A DNA stretch of 64,000 nucleotides from Pseudomonas sp. A-RE-19 (GCF_019956555.1 NZ_JAHBDQ010000004.1:1-64000); one strand, 5' to 3'. Positions 45,768 to 55,691 are shown, numbered from the stretch's first letter. A program made the numbers and translations. The notes: generated by a model from the sequence alone, not told the origin.

Positions 45768-47118
45768 AAACCGCGGGCGCCGCTATGCCTCCAGGCTCAA
45801 CCACCGCCACCAACCCTTCCTTCATCCGCTTGGCATCGCGCACAAAACACCGCGACGCCATAAACAGAAACACCATCGTCAGAAACAGCGCCACCGGGAT
45901 CAGGTACATCGCGTCATGCAGGCCGACAGCCTTGAACGCTTCGGTCATCTGCTCAGCGCCGGCCGAGAGCATGGCCGAGTGCGCGAAGTGATCCGACAAT
46001 GCGCCCACCACCACCGGTCCCAATCCCCCACCCAGCAAATACAACCCGGCAAAGAACAACGCCATCGCCGTCGCCCGCAAACGCGGTTCGACCACGTCCT
46101 GAATCGCCGTGTACACGCAGGTATAGAAGTTGTAGGCGAACAACCAGCCCAGGCTGAACACCGCGACAAACACCCCGATCTCGATCCGTCCGGCGTGCAG
46201 CGCCCAGGCGGTGCACAGAGTCGAAATGATCAGGCTGAACGCTGCGAACAGCAGCCGCCCATTGGCCACCCGCTGATGAATCTTGTCGGCGATCCAGCCG
46301 CCAAGCGTCAGGCCGAACAACCCGGTTACCCCGACGATCACCCCGGTTGCCACCGCCGCATCTTGCAACGGCATCAGGAAATAACGCTGCAGCATCGGCA
46401 CCAGGAATGAGTTGCAAGCATAGGTGGCGAAGTTGAAGCACAATCCCGCCATCACCAGCCATAGAAATGTCGGCACCGCCAGCACTCGACGGATCGGCCG
46501 GTCCACGCGTTCCTGAGACACCTGCACGCTCTCCGCCGCGCCGCGCTTGGGCTCTTTGATGAAGAACATGAAGACCGCCAGAATCAGCCCCGGCACCGCC
46601 GCGATGAAGAACGGCGCACGCCAGCTGTCGAACGCCTTGACCATCGCGCCAATGGTGAAAAAAGCCAGCAGCAGGCCCAACGGCAACCCGAGCATGAAAA
46701 TGCCCATGGCCCGCGCCCGACGGTGAGCCGGGAACAAATCGCCGATCAGCGAGTTGGCGGCCGGCGCATAACTGGCTTCACCGATGCCGATACCCATGCG
46801 CACGATCAGGAAACTCCAGAAACTGCCCACCAGCCCGTTGATCGCGGTTAAACCGCTCCACGCCGCCAGGCCCCAGCCCATCAATTTGCTGCGCGAACCG
46901 GTATCGGCCAAGCGCCCCAGAGGCAGGCCGGCGATGGCGTAAACGATGGTGAATGCGGTCCCGATGATCCCCAGCTGAAAGTCGCTGAGGTGCCACTCCA
47001 TGCGGATCGGCTCGATGATGATGGCCGGGATGGTACGGTCGAAAAAGTTGAACAGGTTGGCCAGAAACAGCAGGAACAGAATGCGCCAGGCATTCGCCGC
47101 TTGGGTCGAGTTCTGCAT
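45766..47118 (-). CDS. MFS transporter, spinster-like 12-TM
   Basis: The 450-aa protein starts QAANAWRILFLLFLANLFNF then FDRTIPAIIIEPI. Motif A appears as GLPLGRLADTGSRSKLMGWG, followed by GIGIGEASYAPAANSLIGDL, typical of the Spns-like MFS group. It probably moves an organic anion or lipid-like substrate. It stands alone between REPINs; its stop codon lies inside the end of one. Confidence 0.88.
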   Translation of the reverse strand: MQNSTQAANAWRILFLLFLANLFNFFDRTIPAIIIEPIRMEWHLSDFQLGIIGTAFTIVYAIAGLPLGRLADTGSRSKLMGWGLAAWSGLTAINGLVGSFWSFLIVRMGIGIGEASYAPAANSLIGDLFPAHRRARAMGIFMLGLPLGLLLAFFTIGAMVKAFDSWRAPFFIAAVPGLILAVFMFFIKEPKRGAAESVQVSQERVDRPIRRVLAVPTFLWLVMAGLCFNFATYACNSFLVPMLQRYFLMPLQDAAVATGVIVGVTGLFGLTLGGWIADKIHQRVANGRLLFAAFSLIISTLCTAWALHAGRIEIGVFVAVFSLGWLFAYNFYTCVYTAIQDVVEPRLRATAMALFFAGLYLLGGGLGPVVVGALSDHFAHSAMLSAGAEQMTEAFKAVGLHDAMYLIPVALFLTMVFLFMASRCFVRDAKRMKEGLVAVVEPGGIAAPAV

Positions 47119-47399
47119 GGGTCCGTCTCTTTTTATTGTTGTTGGGGGCTTTCACTGTCCCCGGAACCTCCAATCTAGTCAGGCCCGTCAGGGCTGTCTG
47201 TCATTATTCGCAAGGTTGATATCAGCTCATGGCGCCATGCATCACCTGTGGCATTGGTGGTGTCAGGGAGCCCAGTTTTTCGCCATCGGTTGGCGTCTGG
47301 AAAAATACCTCCGCGCCCCCCTTCCCAACGCCATGGCGAAGCCTAGAATAGCGGCCTTGTCTGCCCAGCATGCCCCCATCCCTCCTTTGATCATTGCCC

Positions 47400-47765
47400 A
47401 TGTCCGAAGCCAGTCCGTGTCTGAATTGTGGTGCCTGCTGTTCTCATTTTCGTGTGTCTTTTTTCTGGGGTGAATGCACCTCGGCCGGGGGGACGGTGCC
47501 TGACGAACTGGTCGCGCCCATCAGCCCCAGCCGGGTGGCTATGCTCGGCACAGACTGCAAACCCGTTCGTTGTGTCGCCCTGGTGGGTGAAGTGGGCAGC
47601 ACCGTGCAGTGCTCGATTTACGATCAGCGTTCCAGCACCTGTCGGGAGTTCGACGCCTCTTGGGCCAATGGCGAGGCGAACGTGGATTGTGATGCGGCAC
47701 GGGCAGCGTTCGGGCTGCCCGCCCTGCAACCAGAATTCGAAATACCTTTTGAGCAGATCGCTTAA
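47400..47765 (+). CDS. YkgJ-family cysteine cluster protein
   Basis: The 121-aa protein begins MSEASPCLNCGACCSHFRVS with the CxxCxxCC cluster, then CTSAGGTVPDELV, RCVALVGEVGSTVQCSIYDQ and SSTCREFDASW. These cysteines match the YkgJ/CxxCxxCC family, thought to bind zinc or an Fe-S cluster. Function unknown. Reading from 47400 gives the family start; the in-frame upstream codons (MP) add nothing. Confidence 0.85.
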   Translation: MSEASPCLNCGACCSHFRVSFFWGECTSAGGTVPDELVAPISPSRVAMLGTDCKPVRCVALVGEVGSTVQCSIYDQRSSTCREFDASWANGEANVDCDAARAAFGLPALQPEFEIPFEQIA

Positions 47766-47913
47766 GGCTTGGCGCCGAGCGCATTGAGCCAGTTTCAAAA
47801 ATGTTGGACATCAATGTGCCACCCCCCCTTGCGCTCTGCGCAAGACCTCTATACTGCAACCATTCGCCAGCGTGCACGGCGCAGGCCAGGATGACTCAGA
47901 GACGGGGCACGCT

Positions 47914-50196
47914 ATGGAGAGGCTTGGTTTGCGGTTCATGACCGGGCTGCCAGAGAGCGGGCAGGTCATACTCGATTGCACCCATAACCCTTTTCTGGTG
48001 TTGCTGGCCTATCTGGTCGCCTGCGTGGCCGGTTTCGCCACACTGGACATGACCGAGCGGGTCGGCCATGTGGAAAACCCCGCCTCCCAACGACTCTGGC
48101 GCTGGGTCGGTGCCGGGTGTCTGGCAGGCGGTATCTGGGCCATGCACTTCATCAGCATGCTGGCGTTCCAGGCACCGGTCGAAATCCATTACCACCTGCC
48201 CACCACCTTGCTCTCGCTGTTATTCGCCCTGACCGCCTCGTGGCTGGCCATGCATACCCTCAGCCATCCTGATTTGAGTTTCTTGCAATACCTGCGGGCG
48301 GCGGTGTGGATCGGCCTGGGCATCGCGACCATGCACTACGTGGGCATGGCCGCCCTGCGCTCAAATGCGATGGCCTATTACCAACCCGTCCTGTTCGTCC
48401 TGTCCATCGTGATCGCCATCGGCGCCAGCCTGGCTGCCCTGTTGATATCCAGTCACCTACGCGATGGCGTCGGCCTATTTCATCAACTGCTCAAATACAC
48501 CGCCAGCCTGGTGCTGGGGGGCGGCATCGTGAGCATGCATTTCACCGGCATGGCATCGTTTAACCTGATGCTGCCCGCTGGCAGCCTTGAGCCCCTGCCC
48601 AGCGACAACAATCACCTGCAATTAGGGCTGACGGTAGCGGTAATGACGCTGCTGATCATCGGCAGCAGTATCAGCGCGGCCTTGGCGGACAAGAAGCTGC
48701 AACACAAAGAGCGCGACCTGCAGCGGGTCAACGCCCTGCTCAGTCAACTGGATCAGGCACGCATGTCACTGCAACAGGTGGCCCACTACGACGCCTTGAC
48801 CAACCTGATCAACCGCCGAGGCTTCAACCAGCTCTTCGCCGAGAAACTCATCGAGAAAACCAACGAAGGCGGCATGCTGGCCGTGATGTTTCTCGACATC
48901 GACCATTTCAAGCGGATCAATGACAGCCTCGGCCATGACGCCGGCGACGAACTGCTCAAAGTCATCGCCAGCCACATCAAGGCCTCGGTACGCAGCCATG
49001 AAGACGTGGTGGCGCGTTTCGGCGGCGACGAATTCTGCATCCTCATCAGCCTGTATGACCGCGAAGAAGCGCGGCAAATGGCCCAGCGCATCATGCTGAA
49101 AATGAAGGAGCCCATTGAATTGTCCGGGCGGCGCATGGTCATGACCACCAGCATCGGCATCAGCCTGTTTCCGGAAGACGGCAATACCTGCGAAGAACTG
49201 CTGAAGAACGCCGATCTGGCGCTGTACCAGTCCAAGGACTGCGGTCGTAACGGGCTGCATTTTTTCAGTTCAAACCTGAAAACCCGCGCCACCCTGGAGT
49301 TGCAACTCGAAGAAGAGCTGCGACATGCCCTGCGCGAGGACACCGGGCTGATGCTGTATTACCAACCCATCTATGAGCTGAAAACCGGCCAGGTCAGCAA
49401 ACTTGAAGCGCTGATTCGCTGGCAACACCCGGTTCACGGATTGCTGACGCCGGATCGCTTCATCGCCATCGCCGAGGCCAACGGTTTGATCGCCGAACTG
49501 GACAATTGGGTGCTGCGCAAGGCCTGCGAAGATTTGCGCGAGCTGTCCGGTCATGATTACGAAGACCTCAGAATCGCAGTCAATTGCTCGCCCCTGAACC
49601 TGGCGCGAGAAGAATTGGCCGATGAAATCGAACACGCGCTTCACGTTTGCGGGGTGGCACCACAGCGGCTGGAACTGGAAGTGACCGAGAATGCGCTGAT
49701 GGGCAACATCGCCAACACCCTGGTGTTATTGCGGCAGATTCGTGCGCTCGGGGTCTCGCTGTCGATCGACGATTTCGGCACCGGCTATTCATCCCTGGCC
49801 TACCTCAAGCGTCTGCCATTGAACACGCTGAAGATCGACCGCTCGTTCATCCAGGACATCCCCAAGGCGACTCAGGACATGGAAATCGTCCAGGCCATTA
49901 TCATCATGGCTCACACCCTGCATTTGCAGGTCGTCACCGAGGGCGTCGAAACGTTCGAGCAATACGAATTTCTCGAACGCCATGGCTGCGACTTCGTTCA
50001 GGGCTACCTGCTCAGCCGTCCAGTGCCGCTGGCTGAATTGCGTCCGGTGCTGGCCGAAATCAACCAGCGCAAGCACACGCATACCGTCAATCCGTTAAGT
50101 CTGGCTCGCGGTATAGCTGCACTAGCGTCGACGGATCCTTTTCCAGAAATCCCTGCCCCCCATGCAGGCGCATCAGTTGTGCGGCCAATCCGCTGA
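47914..50196 (+). CDS. MHYT-sensor GGDEF-EAL cyclic-di-GMP protein
   Basis: About 760 aa. The seven-TM MHYT sensor shows its repeats as MHFISM, MHYVGM and MHFTGM. A coiled linker follows (LQHKERDLQRVNALLSQLDQ), then a GGDEF domain with intact FGGDEFCIL and an EAL domain with KLEALIRW and DDFGTGYSSLAYLKRL. Both enzymatic motifs look intact, so synthesis, hydrolysis or both are possible. MHYT may sense a diatomic gas or redox change through copper. The start at 47914 is a choice; 47938 is an alternative. The last 110 bp overlap the oppositely oriented dehydrogenase gene. Confidence 0.9.
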   Translation: MERLGLRFMTGLPESGQVILDCTHNPFLVLLAYLVACVAGFATLDMTERVGHVENPASQRLWRWVGAGCLAGGIWAMHFISMLAFQAPVEIHYHLPTTLLSLLFALTASWLAMHTLSHPDLSFLQYLRAAVWIGLGIATMHYVGMAALRSNAMAYYQPVLFVLSIVIAIGASLAALLISSHLRDGVGLFHQLLKYTASLVLGGGIVSMHFTGMASFNLMLPAGSLEPLPSDNNHLQLGLTVAVMTLLIIGSSISAALADKKLQHKERDLQRVNALLSQLDQARMSLQQVAHYDALTNLINRRGFNQLFAEKLIEKTNEGGMLAVMFLDIDHFKRINDSLGHDAGDELLKVIASHIKASVRSHEDVVARFGGDEFCILISLYDREEARQMAQRIMLKMKEPIELSGRRMVMTTSIGISLFPEDGNTCEELLKNADLALYQSKDCGRNGLHFFSSNLKTRATLELQLEEELRHALREDTGLMLYYQPIYELKTGQVSKLEALIRWQHPVHGLLTPDRFIAIAEANGLIAELDNWVLRKACEDLRELSGHDYEDLRIAVNCSPLNLAREELADEIEHALHVCGVAPQRLELEVTENALMGNIANTLVLLRQIRALGVSLSIDDFGTGYSSLAYLKRLPLNTLKIDRSFIQDIPKATQDMEIVQAIIIMAHTLHLQVVTEGVETFEQYEFLERHGCDFVQGYLLSRPVPLAELRPVLAEINQRKHTHTVNPLSLARGIAALASTDPFPEIPAPHAGASVVRPIR

Positions 50197-50983
50197 TCGG
50201 CGTGGCCGAGCCTTGCTCGCGGGAAAATTTCACGGCGCTGTCGAGGTCCTTGAGCAGTGTCCGTACGTGCCATTTCACCGGTTCGAAACGACTCTCGGCC
50301 ATTTGCGGCGCGAGAATCTGCAACGGTTTTGAATCGGCGAAACCACCGGCCAGCGCCTCGGCGATCAGGCGGGCGTCGACCCCGGAACGCTCAGCCAGGG
50401 CCACCACTTCGGCAATGACCAAAGCATTGCAGGCGACGATCATCTGATTGCAGGCTTTGGTCACCTGCCCCGCGCCGACGGCGCCCATGTGGGTCACGCG
50501 CTGACCGAGGGTCAACAATACCGGCCGCACACGCGCAAGGTCTGTCGCCTGGCCACCCACCATGATCGCCAGGCTGCCGGCCTCGGCACCGACCACTCCG
50601 CCAGACACCGGCGCATCGAGCCAACTCATACCGGTTTTACTGGCCAGTGCTGCCGCCATTTCCCGCGTCGCCGTGGGTTCCAGGCTGGAAAAATCCACCA
50701 GCAACTGGCCGCTTTTCGCACCTTCGGCAACGCCCGCTGCGCCAAACACCACCTCACGTACCACCGCGGTATCGGCCAGACACAGCATCACCAGGTCGGC
50801 GTGCCGGCACAGCTCGGCCGGTGTTGCCACTTGCCGTGCGCCGGCCTCGACCAGCGCTGCGCACTTGGCCGGATTGCGGTTCCACACCGTCAGCGGATAC
50901 CCCGCCGCCATCAGGCGTCGGCACATCGGCAAGCCCATCAGGCCGATTCCGGCAAACCCCAGCGCAGGTAACGTTGCCATCAT
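50087..50983 (-). CDS. NAD(P)-dependent beta-hydroxyacid dehydrogenase
   Basis: The 298-aa protein has the Rossmann start LGFAGIGLMGLPMCRRLMAA, VDFSSLEPTATREMAAALAS, and the substrate motif DAPVSGGVVGAEAGSLAIMV, followed by GAVGAGQVTKACNQMIVACN with the catalytic Lys. This is the 3-hydroxyisobutyrate/tartronate-semialdehyde reductase family; the substrate is not resolved. GGGAGG lies 5 bases before the first of two Met codons. The 3' end converges into the MHYT-GGDEF-EAL gene. Confidence 0.88.
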   Translation of the reverse strand: MMATLPALGFAGIGLMGLPMCRRLMAAGYPLTVWNRNPAKCAALVEAGARQVATPAELCRHADLVMLCLADTAVVREVVFGAAGVAEGAKSGQLLVDFSSLEPTATREMAAALASKTGMSWLDAPVSGGVVGAEAGSLAIMVGGQATDLARVRPVLLTLGQRVTHMGAVGAGQVTKACNQMIVACNALVIAEVVALAERSGVDARLIAEALAGGFADSKPLQILAPQMAESRFEPVKWHVRTLLKDLDSAVKFSREQGSATPISGLAAQLMRLHGGQGFLEKDPSTLVQLYREPDLTD

Positions 50984-51180
50984 TTAGCCTCCCTTTGATT
51001 AAAGATCATCGAATAGTGGCCGATTCATCATGGTTAAGGAAAGGATTCCCCCGAGCGATGCTCAGGCCAAGGCCCTGACGCTTGGGCCACATTCGCGCTG
51101 CAAAAAGACGCGAGATCCCATTCCGTGATGACTCGATGACACTTGTCGCCGAGCCGACCAGTCCAGGTATATGGCGCACA

Positions 51181-53376
51181 ATGACTTCTAAAAACAATCC
51201 GGCCACCGCGGTATCCGACCTGACCCTGAGCCCCGCGGCGAACAGCCCCTCATCGTCGAAGCCATTGACCCCGTCGCGTGCGCTGGCGACTCAGCAATAC
51301 CTGTACTTCACCGAAACCAATACCGACCGCATCCTCGACAACCTCGATGGCCTGCGCGACCTGGTGTTCCCGCGCCCGCCCCATCTGGAAGGCGACAATG
51401 AACAGCACAACGACCAGGAATTCCCGTCGGTGTGCCTGATTGGCCTGGGCCGCTGTGGTTCGAACATCGCGCTGGACGTGGCGGAGCTGGTGTACAACGC
51501 CCGCAAGTTCTACCTCAACGAATTCAACAACGAAGACCGTCTGTCGCCAGACAAACGCTACGCCGAAAAGGGCTACAGCCCGGCGCAGTGGATTCGCAAC
51601 AACCTGCGCCTGGGGTCGAACAAGGCCAGCAAACCGGTGTTCCTGGTCGAACCGCTGGTGATGCTCGGCGACCTGGACAAGGACATCGCAGGCCGCATCC
51701 GCTTCTCGCGCAAGGGCGAAAAAAGCGGCTTTTTGCGCGACTACAGCAAAATGAAAATCATGGACTTGTCGGAAGTCCACGCCGGTGGTGCCGGTAACGC
51801 GCCGATCCTCGGTCAGTACCTGGCCAAGATCATCCTGAACAAGGACACCCAGCGGTTCTCCAGCCCTGACTGGAAAATGATTCACTCGTACCTGATCGAC
51901 AGCTGCGGGATCAAGGCCAACCAGTCGCGCCTGTATTTCTCGATCTTCAGTGCCGGCGGCGGTACCGGTTCTGGCATGGCCTCGGAATTCGGCCTGGCCC
52001 AGCAACACTCGTACATGAACAAGACGTTCGACACCAAACCGATGGACGAGCACGACGGCAAAAGCGGTCATTCCTTCGTCTTCGAGCCGATCTTCACCAG
52101 CGGCATTTGCGTACTGCCGAACATTTCCGATCACCGCAGCGAAATGTCCGAGGCGCTGCACATCAACGCCGGACGCCTGCTGTGCAAGTACCTGTCGGAA
52201 GAGTGGGACTTCTCCTACAACTTCGCCAACGAAGACAGCAGCGAAGCCAGCGTCATGGGTCGTATCCGCCCATGGAACGCGATGATGCTGATCTCCAACG
52301 ACATCATGCGTTATGCCGAAGAGAGCGACGACGGCAACATCCAGAACATTGATGTCAATGCCATGGAAAAGCACGCCAACCAGTACATCTCACAGCAGAT
52401 CTTCAACATTCTGACGGCGCAGGCGGTCACCACCGACTACGACCAGAACTATTTCCGTCGCGCCGGCATCGACATTGGCGAAACCATTCGTCTGGACGCC
52501 AACGACCTGTTCATGAGCCTGGCCGGCCCCGTGGCAATCGCCTACGCCGAGTCCGTGGTGCCGGAAACCCCGCCGCCGAGCAGCGACAAGTTCAAGGTGT
52601 TCGAGAAAGAGCCGCAGCGCCTGAACATCGACGACCTGTTCTTCCGCTCCATCGACCTGCCGCATTTCAACAAGGTCACCCAGGCTATCGAGGGCATCAG
52701 CTTGTTGCCGATCGAGTCCAAGCGTTATCGCGCTTCGCTTGAGCAGTACAAGAATTCGGGCTATGACGCGGCCGCGTTGCACGACCTGCACTTCTTCAAG
52801 AATTGCTCGTCGGTGGTGTCGATTGTGTCCTTGCCCAAAGACTACAAGCTGTCCTACATGGACCTGAACCGGTTGAAGACCCACCTCAACAGCCTGTTCC
52901 CCAACACCACGCTCAAGCGTTATGCGTTGGTGATCGGCGCCTCGGCCAACCTGTCGCTGACCACTCTGATCGCCAAGAGCCCGTGCCTGTCGGACGACTT
53001 CCTGACCCTGATCGTCGCCTTCATCAAGCGCTGCTTTGCGAAGAACCCGTACCGCTTTGACGAGACGCTGGACAACTCGATCCTGGACTTCATCATCAAT
53101 GAAGACTTCGACGAAGACCGCATCGACGAACTGCTCAACGAATTCGAAAACCCGGCGAAGATCCTCGATACCAACTGGTACGCGATCAAACCGATGTACG
53201 AGAAGAAGTACCGCGAGCTGATCAACGACAAGGACAAGTTCGTCTCGATCAATGACATCCGCCTGTCCCGGGATTGCGTGAAAAAGGCGATCAAGTATCT
53301 GCGCGAGATCTACCGTCACCGGATTGGCAAGACCAAGGTTATTTCGCTTAATAACCACACCGGCAAGACGGCTTAA
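51181..53376 (+). CDS. Large tubulin/FtsZ-superfamily-like protein
   Basis: From the ATG at 51181 the protein is 731 aa. SVCLIGLGRCGSNIALDVAE (83-102) resembles the FtsZ/tubulin nucleotide loop T1, and FSAGGGTGSGMASEFG (256-271) contains the superfamily signature GGGTGSG (T4). Later EALHINAGRLLCKYLSE could be a core helix. A low-complexity N-terminus of about 35 residues (Ser/Pro-rich) precedes the fold, and about 350 residues follow it, making it much longer than FtsZ (about 390) or phage PhuZ. It resembles the 'tubulin-like' (Tubulin_2) proteins predicted in bacteria. In-frame starts at 51082 and 51136 are possible. No partner genes are nearby, so function is open. GTP binding is inferred, not shown. 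Confidence 0.75.
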   Translation: MTSKNNPATAVSDLTLSPAANSPSSSKPLTPSRALATQQYLYFTETNTDRILDNLDGLRDLVFPRPPHLEGDNEQHNDQEFPSVCLIGLGRCGSNIALDVAELVYNARKFYLNEFNNEDRLSPDKRYAEKGYSPAQWIRNNLRLGSNKASKPVFLVEPLVMLGDLDKDIAGRIRFSRKGEKSGFLRDYSKMKIMDLSEVHAGGAGNAPILGQYLAKIILNKDTQRFSSPDWKMIHSYLIDSCGIKANQSRLYFSIFSAGGGTGSGMASEFGLAQQHSYMNKTFDTKPMDEHDGKSGHSFVFEPIFTSGICVLPNISDHRSEMSEALHINAGRLLCKYLSEEWDFSYNFANEDSSEASVMGRIRPWNAMMLISNDIMRYAEESDDGNIQNIDVNAMEKHANQYISQQIFNILTAQAVTTDYDQNYFRRAGIDIGETIRLDANDLFMSLAGPVAIAYAESVVPETPPPSSDKFKVFEKEPQRLNIDDLFFRSIDLPHFNKVTQAIEGISLLPIESKRYRASLEQYKNSGYDAAALHDLHFFKNCSSVVSIVSLPKDYKLSYMDLNRLKTHLNSLFPNTTLKRYALVIGASANLSLTTLIAKSPCLSDDFLTLIVAFIKRCFAKNPYRFDETLDNSILDFIINEDFDEDRIDELLNEFENPAKILDTNWYAIKPMYEKKYRELINDKDKFVSINDIRLSRDCVKKAIKYLREIYRHRIGKTKVISLNNHTGKTA

Positions 53377-53390
53377 TTAGCGGCGTGTCC

Positions 53391-53479
53391 AATCGCGAGC
53401 AGGCTCGCTCCCACAGGGGACCGCGTTCTTTCAGGAGGAATGCGATCACATTGTGGGAGCGAGCCTGCTCGCGATGGCG
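53391..53479. repeat. REP pair (REPIN), family B
   Basis: Inverted AATCGCGAGCAGGCTCGCTC and GGGAGCGAGCCTGCTCGCGA. The next 196 bp up to 53675 hold no gene that I can support. Confidence 0.9.
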
Positions 53480-53675
53480 GCATAAGAGTCACCACAAATC
53501 CCAACATCCAGAAACAATTAAGCAGCCAATCGGCTGCTCAATAAACTGTTCCCGTTACGTTTACGTCACCCTCGCCAAGACCCTTCTGTGGCCTTTCTCT
53601 ACGGCAACATGCCATCACGCTACTCGCCTACACACTTTTAACCGGCAACGACGCGCACCAATCAAGTGCAAGCAC

Positions 53676-53981
53676 TCAGCTCGTCGCCCTTTCCTGGATC
53701 AGAATCCATGGAGAAACAACAACGGCCCACAGCTCGGGATCCCGTTCAAAAAGATCCAGCGCCCGCGTTTCAGACAGCTTGGCGACCTTGTCGGCGGCCA
53801 GCCAGGCAGCCACTTTCTCGCCTTCATCGGTGGCCACTGCTTCTGCTGCAGCGATCAAATCCAGGCCTGGATCGACCCACAATAGGGCACCCTTGGCGAA
53901 GAACGGCTCCAACTCTTTCCAGGTAATAGATGCGGTTTCACCAAGCAGCTTGGCATAGAGGGTGCTAGGTTCTTGAGTCAT
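53676..53981 (-). CDS. DUF2288 family protein
   Basis: The 101-aa protein begins MTQEPSTLYAKLLGETASIT and contains WKELEPFFAKGALLWVDPGL and DLFERDPELWAVVVSPWILI, the DUF2288 pattern known in Gammaproteobacteria. Function is unknown. The start at 53981 is chosen because upstream codons to 54104 show no coding character. Confidence 0.82.
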   Translation of the reverse strand: MTQEPSTLYAKLLGETASITWKELEPFFAKGALLWVDPGLDLIAAAEAVATDEGEKVAAWLAADKVAKLSETRALDLFERDPELWAVVVSPWILIQERATS

Positions 53982-54216
53982 GGGTTTCTGTCCGCAAAAG
54001 AAATCGACGTGAATGATAACGTCGCTATTGCGCCAGAAAAACCCGGATGCAATTGCGTCACCGATTGAAAAACCCAGGAAAGCCAGGGAATGCTGCTGAA
54101 TCAAGTATTAGCCAGCTAACATCCCGCCGCGATTCTGTCTTTTTCTTTCAATAAAGCGACACCCTCAGGTTTTGCCCCCTGGCGCCAGCTTCCCAGGCTA
54201 ACAATCGGCGCTCTAC

Positions 54217-54232
54217 ACTGTACCGGTACAGT
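54217..54232. promoter_or_regulatory. 16-bp perfect palindrome upstream of braC
   Basis: ACTGTACCGGTACAGT is perfectly self-complementary and lies 100-115 bp before the braC start. It resembles a LexA box (CTGT-N8-ACAG) but has only six bases in the middle, so it is not a standard SOS site. A second short dyad, GATATCGACGATATC, follows near 54255. The bound regulator is unknown. Confidence 0.5.
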
Positions 54233-54331
54233 TGCCGGGGGCATTTTCCGGAGGATATCGACGATATCTGACCCGGTTCTGCTGCTACGGCGCCAGGACT
54301 ATAAAAACTACAACAGTAAGAGTGGAGCACT

Positions 54332-55459
54332 ATGACTAAGGCTACTAAGCAGATTTCAAAACTGTTTGCCGCTATGGTTCTGGCAGGGGTTGCCAGCCAT
54401 TCGTTCGCCGCTGACACCATCAAGATCGGTATTGCCGGCCCTAAAACCGGCCCTGTAGCCCAATACGGCGACATGCAGTTCAGTGGCGCCAAGATGGCCA
54501 TCGAGCAGATCAACGCGAAGGGCGGCGTCGACGGCAAGATGCTCGAAGCCAAGGAATACGACGACGCGTGCGACCCTAAGCAAGCCGTGGCCGTCGCCAA
54601 CAAAGTGGTCAACGATGGCGTGAAATTCGTTGTCGGCCACCTGTGCTCCAGCTCCACTCAACCGGCGTCCGACATCTACGAAGATGAAGGCGTGATCATG
54701 ATCACCCCGGCTGCCACCAGCCCGGACATCACCGCCCGTGGTTACAAAATGGTGTTCCGCACCATCGGTCTGGACAGCGCCCAGGGCCCTGCCGCCGGTA
54801 ACTACATCGCCGATCACGTAAAACCGAAAATCGTTGCGGTGCTGCACGACAAACAGCAATACGGTGAAGGCATCGCCACTGCCGTGAAGAAAACCCTCGA
54901 GGGCAAAGGCGTCAAGGTTGCCGTGTTCGAAGGTATCAACGCCGGCGACAAAGACTTCTCCTCGATGATCGCCAAGCTCAAGCAAGCCAACGTCGACTTC
55001 GTCTACTACGGCGGCTACCACCCGGAGCTGGGTCTGATCCTGCGTCAATCCGAGGAAAAAGGCCTGAAAGCCAAGTTCATGGGTCCGGAAGGCGTGGGTA
55101 ACGACTCCATTTCGCAGATCGCCAAGGAGGCTTCCGAAGGCCTGCTGGTGACCCTGCCGAAATCTTTCGACCAGGATCCGGCCAACATCGCCCTGGCTGA
55201 CGCGTTCAAGGCCAAGAAAGAAGACCCGAGCGGTCCGTTCGTGTTCCCGGCCTACTCGGCTGTGGAAGTGATCGCCGAAGGCATCAAGGCCGCCAAGAGC
55301 GAAGACACTGCCAAGGTGGCTGCTGCCATCCACGCTGGCACCTTCAAAACTCCGACTGGCGACCTGAGCTTCGACGCCAAGGGCGACCTGAAAGACTTCA
55401 AGTTCGTGGTTTACCAGTGGCACTTCGGCAAACCTAAAACTGAAGTTTCGCCTCAGTAA
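54332..55459 (+). CDS. braC: Branched-chain amino acid ABC transporter, binding protein
   Basis: The 375-aa protein has a signal peptide (SKLFAAMVLAGVASHSFA) and the LivK/BraC fold: IKIGIAGPKTGPVAQYGDMQ, then KEYDDACDPKQAVAVANKVV and LCSSSTQPASDIYED. It captures Leu/Ile/Val or related amino acids in the periplasm. AGAGTGGAGC lies before the ATG. A 230-bp gap with a terminator separates it from braD, which lets braC be made in excess. Confidence 0.93.
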   Translation: MTKATKQISKLFAAMVLAGVASHSFAADTIKIGIAGPKTGPVAQYGDMQFSGAKMAIEQINAKGGVDGKMLEAKEYDDACDPKQAVAVANKVVNDGVKFVVGHLCSSSTQPASDIYEDEGVIMITPAATSPDITARGYKMVFRTIGLDSAQGPAAGNYIADHVKPKIVAVLHDKQQYGEGIATAVKKTLEGKGVKVAVFEGINAGDKDFSSMIAKLKQANVDFVYYGGYHPELGLILRQSEEKGLKAKFMGPEGVGNDSISQIAKEASEGLLVTLPKSFDQDPANIALADAFKAKKEDPSGPFVFPAYSAVEVIAEGIKAAKSEDTAKVAAAIHAGTFKTPTGDLSFDAKGDLKDFKFVVYQWHFGKPKTEVSPQ

Positions 55460-55483
55460 GGCGTTGCCGAACTGACTGCCAAT

Positions 55484-55513
55484 AAAGCCCACGGCGTGCC
55501 GTGGGCTTTGTTT
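55484..55513 (+). terminator. Terminator-like hairpin between braC and braD
   Basis: AAAGCCCACGG / CCGTGGGCTTT with a short loop, then TGTTTT. Probably a partial terminator. Confidence 0.75.
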
Positions 55514-55691
55514 TACGAACGTATTGGGCCGCGCTGGCGTGATCCGCCAGTCTCCCCACCTGAAAATCTCAAAACCGTCATCAGCGGTTCGCTGGCAAAC
55601 CTCGAATTCGAAGTGGATGCAGATCCACGGGGCTCGAGCGGGAAAATGACTCCACCAGTGAAATGCGTATCAGGTTTTTAGGAGCGCTGTA

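Noticed and set aside
54217..54232. LexA (SOS) box before braC
   Set aside because: CTGT and ACAG are separated by six bases, not eight.
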